In this document: positions 1-4,671 of the stretch, piece by piece
Layout of the letters: each line of letters starts with the position of its first letter
Position numbering within the stretch: position 1 is the stretch's first letter
Source of the DNA: Alphaproteobacteria bacterium
Lineage (GTDB): Bacteria; Pseudomonadota; Alphaproteobacteria; Micavibrionales; Micavibrionaceae
DNA: 5,772 nucleotides
Direction: 5' to 3'
NCBI GenBank assembly: GCA_023141075.1
Contig: JAGLKL010000093.1
Span: 1-5,772 of the forward strand
Position numbers and translations under genes: made by a program
The notes under the pieces: model-generated
What the model was told of the DNA's origin: nothing
What the model saw: the letters and a program-made list of their open reading frames with translations, nothing else
Databases searched by the model: none

Positions 1-92
1 TTGTAGTGCAGGCTCGGATTCGGCAATGTTAAATATGCAACATCAGGATCGCCCTTACTTACTTTTAAGCGTATACCCTTCTTATTTGACAT
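1..92 (-). CDS. Small hypothetical protein, N-terminal part only (runs off the window)
   Basis: An open frame starts at ATG 92-90 and runs to the window edge, giving 30 codons that begin MSNKKGIRLKVSKGDPDV. A strong Shine-Dalgarno (AAGGAGA) lies about 8 bases before the ATG, which fixes the start. The stop of the broken gene upstream lies 12 bases before this ATG, so the two were probably co-transcribed. The visible part is basic, then has a DPDVAYLTLP stretch that faintly recalls the D-x-x-Y-hydrophobic strand of small DUF2283-type proteins; this is a weak impression, not an assignment. No signal peptide or membrane segment is seen. Whether the gene is intact beyond the edge is unknown. Confidence 0.55.
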   Translation of the reverse strand, partial: MSNKKGIRLKVSKGDPDVAYLTLPNPSLHY

Positions 93-104
93 GGAATTCT
101 CTCC

Positions 105-431
105 TTATCTAGCATTTAACACTGTTTTTAATACTGCAATTCCATTTTTATGAATCTGATACACTGCGTATCCTCGATTCCCTATTGGAACTAACACACG
201 ATCAGCATGAGTTGTATCTCGAATCGTTCCGTTAGGAATACCTTATTTTATAAATACTTGCACTACGTCTCCCGTCTTAGTTGTAACTGCTCTTTCCAAT
301 AGCTATCCAAGGCTTCTTTCTCTTTTCCAAGACTTCATGTCACAAGAGATATCAAGCTCAGAAAGCACTTGATTAGACTCGAAATGCCTAATTATTTTGG
401 TTTTTAGTTGCTCTGACATAACATCTTCCAT
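105..431 (-). pseudogene. Decayed small hypothetical gene with two in-frame stops
   Basis: One frame from ATG 431 (or ATG 419, giving MSEQLKTKIIRHF) to TAA 107-105 would encode about 108 residues, but it is broken by TAG at 305-303 and TAA at 245-243. The three segments still read like protein: an N-terminal basic helix-like part, a middle part with AVTTKTGDVVQVFIK, and a C-terminal part with DRVLVPIGNRGYAVYQI. Continuity of one frame across two stops argues for an old gene losing function by point mutation rather than chance frames. The last codons sit just before the ribosome site of the next small gene. I do not recognise the family. The pair of small genes in an accessory area could be toxin/immunity-like, but nothing in the sequence proves it. 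Confidence 0.5.
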
Positions 432-440
432 GTATTATCT

Positions 441-547
441 TCAGCCATCAGGAAGGTATTTCCTAACATCTTCGTTCCACATCAACGCACATTCTTCAAT
501 TATTTTAAGAGAACGTTTGCAAATCTTTTTTCTTTCTCCACGTCCAT
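441..547 (-). pseudogene. Frameshifted small gene fragment
   Basis: ATG 547-545 follows an excellent Shine-Dalgarno (AAGGAG) but its frame (MDVEKEKRFANVLLK) stops after 15 codons. A second frame of the same strand continues as IIEECALMWNEDVRKYLPDG and ends at TGA 443-441, so a frameshift near 500-507 is the simplest explanation. The product would have been about 35 residues, or this is the tail of something longer. It lies between the IS relic upstream and the broken gene at 431-105, and is in the same frame as the latter across the TGA. Function unknown. Confidence 0.35.
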
Positions 548-612
548 AATACTATCTCCTTATCTGGGATTCTGTGTAGTGTTGGTCGGATAAGCTGTCA
601 CTATTCTACCAT

Positions 613-803
613 CTAGCTCCAACGATAATATAAATTCTGGTGAATACTTTCATGGCGGCAAAGCTCAGCAACACTTTCCTCACCACGTAATCCAACAAGA
701 ACAATACGTATCTTCTCTTCTGCACTGAATTTACAGCGGGTTTGCCGCCTAATGTTAGAACTGTCTTGTCTGCTGCTTTTTTATGATCCTGTTTTTTGCT
801 CAT
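613..803 (-). pseudogene. IS3-family transposase OrfA, N-terminal remnant with frameshift
   Basis: ATG 803-801 starts MSKKQDHKKAADKTVL. After about residue 16 (near 751-757) the homology moves to another frame, which reads IRRQTRCKFSAEEKIRIVL and then GLRGEESVAELCRHESIHQN followed by LYYRWS, stopping at TAG 615-613. EEKIRIVL-GLRGE-S-AELCR-E-I--NLYYRWS is the characteristic helix-turn-helix start of IS3-family OrfA proteins that bind the element's ends. A one-base deletion explains the shift. The gene ends abruptly after YYRWS, where the family normally continues into a leucine-zipper-like tail, so both a frameshift and a truncation are present. The single-frame 76-residue reading through 606-836 is an artefact of the shift. 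Confidence 0.75.
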
Positions 804-828
804 CTGCGTTTTTTTCAGCCACTTCGAT

Positions 829-843
829 ATACCCAATGGGTAT
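829..843. repeat. Perfect 7-bp palindrome upstream of the orfA relic
   Basis: ATACCCAATGGGTAT has 7-bp arms around a single base. It lies about 26 bp upstream of the orfA ATG, inside the IS relic. In IS elements such hairpins often limit transposase expression from outside transcripts; that role here is inferred from position only. Confidence 0.5.
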
Positions 844-978
844 CAGAGCCAAAAACATCACCTTAGCAATACTTCCTCATTCGTCCAACTTGTGCTGACG
901 GGGTACAATCATACGGTGCAAGACTAATACACGCTATGTGGTATTCTTCAATATCAATCCCTTAACGTCCAGTTTTTA

Positions 979-993
979 TTACTGATACAGTAA
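979..993 (-). terminator. Weak hairpin after the ChaC/EIIA operon
   Basis: TTACTG-ATA-CAGTAA forms a 6-bp stem with a 3-base loop, 7 bp beyond the stop of the EIIA-like gene. Its position suits an operon end. However, on the minus strand the stem is followed by an A-rich, not T-rich, run, so it is not a standard Rho-independent terminator. Confidence 0.25.
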
Positions 994-1000
994 CCGTACT

Positions 1001-1387
1001 TTAAGGTGTGCGCCAAGTAATACCTTTGCGACCCTCGTCCCGTGCCAGCTCTGCCAGCTCTTCTGCTGATAAGCTATTACGTTTTTCAACGACTTTAGAG
1101 AGCATTGGCAGATTAACGCCGCTAATCACATCTACATCTGCCTGATTAATAATGGAGAGGCTTAAATGCCCCGCTGTACTGCCCGCACTATCAGTAAAAA
1201 CCAACACACCATCTCCTGTGTTAACATGATTAATAGCATTTAGAATTGCTTGGCGTTGATCATCGGCGTTCTCATCTGACGCAAGAGGTACAGCGATTAT
1301 TTGTTCCTGTTTACCGGTCGTACACTGTAGTGCAATTAATATCGCTTCTGGCAATACATCATAACCAATAACAACTAATCCAATCAT
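1001..1387 (-). CDS. Mannose-type PTS EIIA-like protein lacking the phospho-histidine
   Basis: The 128-residue product has the length and layout of a PTS mannose/fructose EIIA domain (PF03610 type): an N-terminal strand MIGLVVIG, a DTGDG-like segment NTGDGVLVFTD (56-66), ISGVNLPML (88-96), and a C-terminal helix ending LARDEGRKGI (114-123). In active EIIA-Man the first strand ends in a T-H-G motif whose His is phosphorylated by HPr. Here the aligned residues are G8-Y9-D10, so that His is replaced by Tyr. The second active-site loop, usually TDMFGGTPSN, is TDSAGSTAGH (65-74). Standard phosphotransfer is therefore unlikely; a sensory, scaffold or lost role is possible. The start is supported by AAGGAA 5 bases before the ATG. 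The gene follows the ChaC-like gene with a 37-bp gap on the same strand and probably shares its promoter. The frame is intact with no sign of decay, which suggests it is kept. Confidence 0.8.
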   Translation of the reverse strand: MIGLVVIGYDVLPEAILIALQCTTGKQEQIIAVPLASDENADDQRQAILNAINHVNTGDGVLVFTDSAGSTAGHLSLSIINQADVDVISGVNLPMLSKVVEKRNSLSAEELAELARDEGRKGITWRTP

Positions 1388-1424
1388 GGCTTTCCTTATT
1401 TTTGCTGGAATTTATTATTTGCTA

Positions 1425-2435
1425 CTAATGAAGTGTTGGCGCTTCTAATTCATCTTTAAGTATTTGAATTTCTTTTAGTCGAGCAGCACTTAGAGGATCT
1501 GTCAGCAAGTCAGCATCTTCTATCGCTCCATCACGCAACTCTATCACGCGTTTTGGATTGTTAGAAGCCGAAATAACATCAACATTATAAACCGGCGTTG
1601 CATATGTAACGCTTTTCGCTGCGCCAGTGGGCGCACTCTTTGCCTCTAGAATCGTCAATTCAGCGAACAATGCTGGGTTATCAATTTCTAGCTGCGCACG
1701 ATATTGTTCAGCTAGCTCAACAAGTTTCTGGATTTTGGGGTCTGGTTCAAACCCGCCAAGCGAACAGCAATGAACATGATCCCTCCAATACGCCATACCT
1801 GTGTTACGAGGACTAGAGTCAGGCACGCCTTTTGAAGTGGCAATAATAGCTGCCTTATCTTCTATTGTTAGAACCTCACCGTCACGACCCAAATAGAGTG
1901 GATTTTCAGGGTCAGCCGCGCAAATCAAGGCTTTTACTGCGCCATGTCTCTTTGTTGTTATATCAATGACTTTATATTCGTAGATTGGGTTAAGAGATGT
2001 TTCTCTAAGCGCAAAATCTTTGATGTTTTTAAGAACGCGATCTGCAAAACATCCCTCTCCATTCTCATCCGCGCTAATTTCTTGCACGACACCAGGAAGG
2101 CCGCCTTCCCCATTTTCTGTTTCCAGTGCACCCATAGTAACGCTAAGCTTATCCGGCGTTCCGCGATAGTGCCTATCTTTACAAAAAGCGCCTTTTTCCC
2201 AGCCCTCTGCAATACCGCCATACTCTTTATCATTTTCAGAGGATGGATCACCAATAAGGGAGCCATAACCAAACTGACGAAAACTACCTGTCATTTCAAT
2301 ATCATTAATCAGAGCAGTTCGATCAGAGTCGGCCATGTGTAAATATCTTGATAGAGCCGTACCAATCTCTGTGCGCTCGTTCTCTGTTAATGAAAAGGGC
2401 TTTTCTGAAGCTTTTTTGAAATGGTCTTGAGACAT
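1425..2435 (-). CDS. ChaC-like gamma-glutamylcyclotransferase with C-terminal extension
   Basis: The 336-residue product resembles ChaC-type glutathione-specific gamma-glutamylcyclotransferases, which split glutathione into 5-oxoproline and Cys-Gly in the cytosol. Visible motifs are the substrate-binding FGYGSL (55-60), FCKDRHYRGTPDK (84-96), a GVVQEI strand (115-120), a helix with ALRE (142-145) where E145 is the likely catalytic Glu, the strand pair YEYKVIDI and AVKALICAADPENPLY (residues 152-181), and a late helix ending in KIQKLVELAEQY. E. coli ChaC also has about 50 residues before FGYGSL, so this start fits. The family usually ends near residue 230-250; the last 85 or so residues here (acidic, helix-rich, no motif I know) are extra. 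No clear Shine-Dalgarno precedes ATG 2435-2433, although a consensus promoter does. It is the first gene of an operon with the EIIA-like gene. The general family call is good; the true substrate is not established. Confidence 0.75.
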   Translation of the reverse strand: MSQDHFKKASEKPFSLTENERTEIGTALSRYLHMADSDRTALINDIEMTGSFRQFGYGSLIGDPSSENDKEYGGIAEGWEKGAFCKDRHYRGTPDKLSVTMGALETENGEGGLPGVVQEISADENGEGCFADRVLKNIKDFALRETSLNPIYEYKVIDITTKRHGAVKALICAADPENPLYLGRDGEVLTIEDKAAIIATSKGVPDSSPRNTGMAYWRDHVHCCSLGGFEPDPKIQKLVELAEQYRAQLEIDNPALFAELTILEAKSAPTGAAKSVTYATPVYNVDVISASNNPKRVIELRDGAIEDADLLTDPLSAARLKEIQILKDELEAPTLH

Positions 2436-2470
2436 AAATGCTTGCTTACCGTGTATTTAAGTAAGTGACT

Positions 2471-2500
2471 ATTATATGGGAGTACATTTGAATCTGTCAA
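2471..2500 (-). promoter_or_regulatory. Consensus sigma-70 promoter of the ChaC/EIIA operon
   Basis: On the minus strand TTGACA (2500-2495) and TATAAT (2476-2471) both match the consensus exactly and are 18 bp apart. The predicted start of transcription near 2464 leaves a leader of about 28 bases before the ATG at 2435. Two perfect hexamers suggest strong, possibly constitutive transcription. Confidence 0.8.
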
Positions 2501-2541
2501 GCTTATGTAAATTTTGTAGATAAATTTTGACGATACAGGAC

Positions 2542-2559
2542 ACAGTACAGAGATACTGT
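2542..2559. repeat. Inverted repeat ACAGTA-N6-TACTGT, possible operator
   Basis: An 18-bp dyad with perfect 6-bp arms lies in the 289-bp region between the divergent ChaC-like gene and trmL, about 42 bp upstream of the -35 box of the former. The symmetry suits a dimeric repressor or activator site. A weak plus-strand promoter, TTGACG (2527-2532) with GATACT (2552-2557), overlaps it. The remainder of this intergenic region shows nothing else I can name. Confidence 0.3.
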
Positions 2560-2710
2560 TTAAATATAAAAACTGCTCTGTTTTACGTTCAACCCGAATT
2601 ATGTCATGGTGGATGATGTCCGCGCCCTGCTTTGCCGCCGCCTCACACTTGCTCGGTACAATTTGAAAAGGCTTATGGTTTTTTTCAAACCACTGTACAC
2701 TTATATAAAT

Positions 2711-2720
2711 CGGGGGAAAG
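2711..2720 (+). promoter_or_regulatory. Ribosome binding site that sets a TTG start for trmL
   Basis: A purine-rich GGGGGAAAG lies 4 bases before TTG 2725-2727. The next in-frame ATG (2737) would remove the first strand of the fold (KIA), and the far upstream in-frame TTG at 2632 would add 31 unrelated residues without a ribosome site. The TTG at 2725 gives the usual TrmL beginning, (M)KIAMYQPDIPQN. Confidence 0.6.
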
Positions 2721-2724
2721 TTTT

Positions 2725-3171
2725 TTGAAAATTGCTATGTACCAGCCTGATATTCCACAAAATTGCGGCGCGATGATGCGCCTTTGTGCTTGCATGGGGG
2801 CTTCTCTGGATATTATCGAGCCTTGCGGTTTTTTATGGGATGAGCGCAAAATCCGCCAAGCGGCAATGGATTATTACGATAAAGCTGATATTACCCGCCA
2901 CAGCTCTTGGGAGAAATTTCATAAAACCTATCACGGCAAAGCACGCATTATCCTTATGAGCACGAAAGCATCTCAACCCTATCACGCATTTTCTTTTTAT
3001 GCCGATGATATTTTATTGGCCGGACGTGAGAGCGCAGGCGTTCCCGATCACATTCACGAAAGTGTGGATGAACGAGTCTTTATTCCAATGAAACAGGGGT
3101 TGCGCTCATTAAACATCGTTAATGCCACATCCATGATTTTGGGGGAGGCACTCCGCCAGACAGAGCTATAG
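2725..3171 (+). CDS. trmL: tRNA (cytidine(34)-2'-O)-methyltransferase
   Basis: TrmL methylates the 2'-O of the wobble nucleotide 34 of certain leucine tRNAs using S-adenosylmethionine. The 148-residue protein has the single-domain SPOUT size of the family (about 150-160). It opens with MYQPDIPQNCGAMMRL (5-20), followed by a MDYYDKADI segment (48-56). The knotted SAM-binding motifs come next: LLAGRESAGVPDHIH (98-112), RVFIPM (117-122), GLRSLNIVNATS (125-136) and LGEALRQ (139-145). R101-E102 in GRES and the RSLN loop match the family's conserved positions. The usual asparagine-alanine-valine part of the last motif reads NIVNATS, a mild variation. It converges on cca, sharing 6 bp at the stop codons, so the two tRNA genes are read towards each other with no room for a terminator between them. 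Confidence 0.9.
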   Translation: MKIAMYQPDIPQNCGAMMRLCACMGASLDIIEPCGFLWDERKIRQAAMDYYDKADITRHSSWEKFHKTYHGKARIILMSTKASQPYHAFSFYADDILLAGRESAGVPDHIHESVDERVFIPMKQGLRSLNIVNATSMILGEALRQTEL

Positions 3172-4524
3172 TAGGTCTTCCAGCGCTTTTACCCCATCCA
3201 TAGAAAAGCCATTATCAATCCAAAGCTGCTCAAGACGTGCGAGTTCTTTTCCTAATGCAGGTCCGGGTTTCGCTCCGCGTGTTATTAAATCTTCTCCGCT
3301 TACCGGAAAGTCGCGGATATCCCAGTTCTGAATTGTTTTTAGTGCCTTTGGCGCATACCCGTTCATAACCCTGTCTTGCACCAATTCTATTATAAGCGCC
3401 TGAGCCGTTGCGCTTCTCCCGAACTTATAGAGGCTCTCATGAATTGCACTGTCGCATGAGAGGTCATTCAACTTCAATGCGCCTAAAATGCACGCCATGT
3501 CCTTGATAAAGACTTTAGGGATCAGCAAATATTCATCCATCGCTTTGACATGGCTCGTTTTCAGTCCGGCAAAAACCAGCAAACGCGAGGCTAATGCCTG
3601 TAGGCCGTATCGCGACTGAAACGTGCAAAAATATTCGAAAAATTCTGCGTCATAATCTTTGGGCGGGAGGTCGCTTAATACGCCATGAGAAAACATGATT
3701 CTCAATACTTCATGAGGCTTTTGGGCGGAGAGGATTTTGAAAAATTCCTGTGTGATGCGTTCTCTGGAGAGTTTTTTGATATTTGGAGCTGCGTCACGGC
3801 AGGCTTTTAGCCCCTCCTCATCGTAAATCCCGACTTCCGAATAATAGGCGTTAAAACGGAAAAACCGTAATATACGCAGGTAATCTTCAGCAATACGCAT
3901 GGACGGCTCTCCAACAAAGCGTATATGGTGTTTTTGAGCTGCCTCAAAGCCGCAACCCAGCGGATCGTATATATTTCCTTCCAAATCCATCAGCAGGGTA
4001 TTAAGTGTAAAATCGCGGCGCTTGGCATCTTCTACCCAACTCTCGGTAAAAGATATTTCAGCGTGGCGACCGTCGGTTTTATCATCCCGGCGCAATGTTG
4101 TTATTTCGTAACGAATATTATTATACCGATTCTCCTTCTTTGAATGAGAATCGACGTTCAAACGCCACGCAAGCTTCGCACTATCGTGCGGGTCGCAGTC
4201 GCGACCTTCTAATCCATATTCATTTGATGAATGCGAATTAGTATTACTTACGATCGTAACCGTGCCGTGTTTTATGCCGGTGGGAATGACCTTTATTTTT
4301 TCTTTTTCCAAAATTCGGGTAACGCTTTGCGGCTCCAGAGGAGTTGCGATATCGATATCGTCCACTTCTTTTCCCAATAAAGCATTACGCACACACCCGC
4401 CAACAAGCAAAGCCTGCGGCTCTTCGGACGGGATAGATCCTTGCAACGCGGTAAAAACTTTCTTTATAAACGCCGCGCTCATCCAGCTTTGTACGGGTAT
4501 TTTATGTTTTACATTTAAAGTCAT
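3166..4524 (-). CDS. cca: CCA-adding tRNA nucleotidyltransferase with a palindromic-element insertion
   Basis: This class II nucleotidyltransferase builds or repairs the 3' CCA end of tRNA from CTP and ATP. The head domain shows VGGCVRNALLG (41-51) and DIDIAT (56-61) with catalytic D56 and D58. The nucleotide-selecting region has TTLRRDDKTDGRH (142-154), followed by the neck motif KRRDFTLNTL (168-177). RIAEDYLRILRFFRF (210-224) carries the E-D-x-x-R pattern, and the helical body and tail follow to residue 452. Alphaproteobacterial relatives are usually about 400-420 residues. The excess is explained by residues about 94-134, which interrupt the strand pair between HGTVTIV and YEITTLRRD and come from a palindromic insert (4123-4244). 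The frame stays open and every core motif is present, so the enzyme is probably functional with an extra surface loop. The start at ATG 4524 follows an AGAGGG ribosome site about 9 bases upstream. A pcnB-type poly(A) polymerase is the main alternative within this superfamily, but the motif set and alphaproteobacterial context favour CCA addition. Confidence 0.88.
   Translation of the reverse strand: MTLNVKHKIPVQSWMSAAFIKKVFTALQGSIPSEEPQALLVGGCVRNALLGKEVDDIDIATPLEPQSVTRILEKEKIKVIPTGIKHGTVTIVSNTNSHSSNEYGLEGRDCDPHDSAKLAWRLNVDSHSKKENRYNNIRYEITTLRRDDKTDGRHAEISFTESWVEDAKRRDFTLNTLLMDLEGNIYDPLGCGFEAAQKHHIRFVGEPSMRIAEDYLRILRFFRFNAYYSEVGIYDEEGLKACRDAAPNIKKLSRERITQEFFKILSAQKPHEVLRIMFSHGVLSDLPPKDYDAEFFEYFCTFQSRYGLQALASRLLVFAGLKTSHVKAMDEYLLIPKVFIKDMACILGALKLNDLSCDSAIHESLYKFGRSATAQALIIELVQDRVMNGYAPKALKTIQNWDIRDFPVSGEDLITRGAKPGPALGKELARLEQLWIDNGFSMDGVKALEDLL
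4123..4244. repeat. Rickettsia-palindromic-element-like insertion inside cca
   Basis: The 122-bp segment is an imperfect palindrome. Pairing base 4123+k with 4244-k gives 22 matches in the outer 32 positions, and the symmetry axis (4183.5) is exactly that of the central hairpin CGCAC-TATC-GTGCG (4177-4190). Further local hairpins are GATTCTC/GAGAATC (4128-4134 with 4146-4152), CGTT-CA-AACG (4155-4164), GGTCGC-AGTC-GCGACC (4191-4206) and ATTCAT-TTG-ATGAAT (4218-4232). On the minus strand it is read in frame as about 41 residues rich in Ser, Asn, Asp and His, located where relatives of the enzyme have a short turn. Size, palindromic build and in-frame placement in a housekeeping gene are the marks of Rickettsia palindromic elements; membership in a known RPE family is not shown. 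Confidence 0.7.
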
Positions 4525-4567
4525 GAAGTATTACCCTCTGGGGGCTGTTATTTCTTTTTTAATCACT

Positions 4568-4591
4568 CTATTATGATCGCTATTATGATCG
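4568..4591. repeat. Tandem duplication of a 12-mer in the cca-moxR intergenic region
   Basis: CTATTATGATCG occurs twice in direct succession. It lies in the predicted leader of cca, between the divergent cca and moxR genes. Each unit reads CATAAT on the minus strand, a near -10 box, so duplication could have created alternative promoters. It may simply be a replication-slippage product. Confidence 0.6.
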
Positions 4592-4608
4592 CTCCTTATA
4601 TGCGTATT

Positions 4609-4637
4609 ATTATAAAAGTTATGGGTTTAGACCCCAA
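4609..4637 (-). promoter_or_regulatory. Possible promoter of cca
   Basis: On the minus strand a perfect TATAAT (4614-4609) lies 17 bp after TTGGGG (4637-4632), which keeps only the TTG half of the -35 consensus. Transcription would start near 4602 and give a leader of about 78 bases that includes the tandem 12-mer. No convincing plus-strand promoter for moxR was found in this AT-rich region. Confidence 0.4.
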
Positions 4638-4671
4638 GTGTCCACAAGAGAATATGAAAGGATTGTGAATC

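Larger units (their letters stand above)
565..907 (-). mobile_element. Internally deleted IS3-family element (orfA relic with both ends)
   Basis: The 343-bp stretch carries the N-terminal part of an IS3-type orfA on the minus strand and what look like both termini. Read inward from 907 the end is TGTACCCCGTCAGCACAAG followed by GTTGGACGAATGAG. Read inward from the other side there is GTTGGTCGGATAAG at 581-594, matching 11 of 14 bases of the opposite terminus. The candidate outer ends begin TG and are flanked by ATC at 562-564 and ATC at 908-910, a possible 3-bp target duplication. The rest of orfA and all of orfB are gone, so it cannot move by itself; it is MITE-like. The exact right boundary is less certain than the left. 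Confidence 0.6.

Noticed and set aside
606..836. Single-frame 76-residue minus-strand ORF
   Set aside because: It spans the orfA relic but only its first part is in the true frame; after the frameshift the transposase homology lies in another frame.
1944..2342. 132-residue plus-strand ORF and 104-residue minus-strand ORF inside the ChaC-like gene
   Set aside because: They are shadow frames of a gene with clear family motifs and have no homology-like features.
2601..2666. Small plus-strand ORF of 21 codons starting MSWWMMSAPC
   Set aside because: No Shine-Dalgarno precedes it and it is too short to separate from chance.
2632..2724. N-terminal extension of TrmL from an upstream TTG
   Set aside because: The extra 31 residues match nothing in TrmL, the upstream TTG lacks a ribosome site, and a purine-rich site fits the TTG at 2725.
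4123..4244. The hairpin-rich segment as a tRNA or structured ncRNA gene
   Set aside because: There is no T-loop, anticodon arm or acceptor pairing pattern of a tRNA, and the segment is translated in frame within cca.
3925..4576. Two plus-strand ORFs opposite cca
   Set aside because: They are antisense shadows of cca; their low-complexity hydrophobic content reflects the complementary strand.
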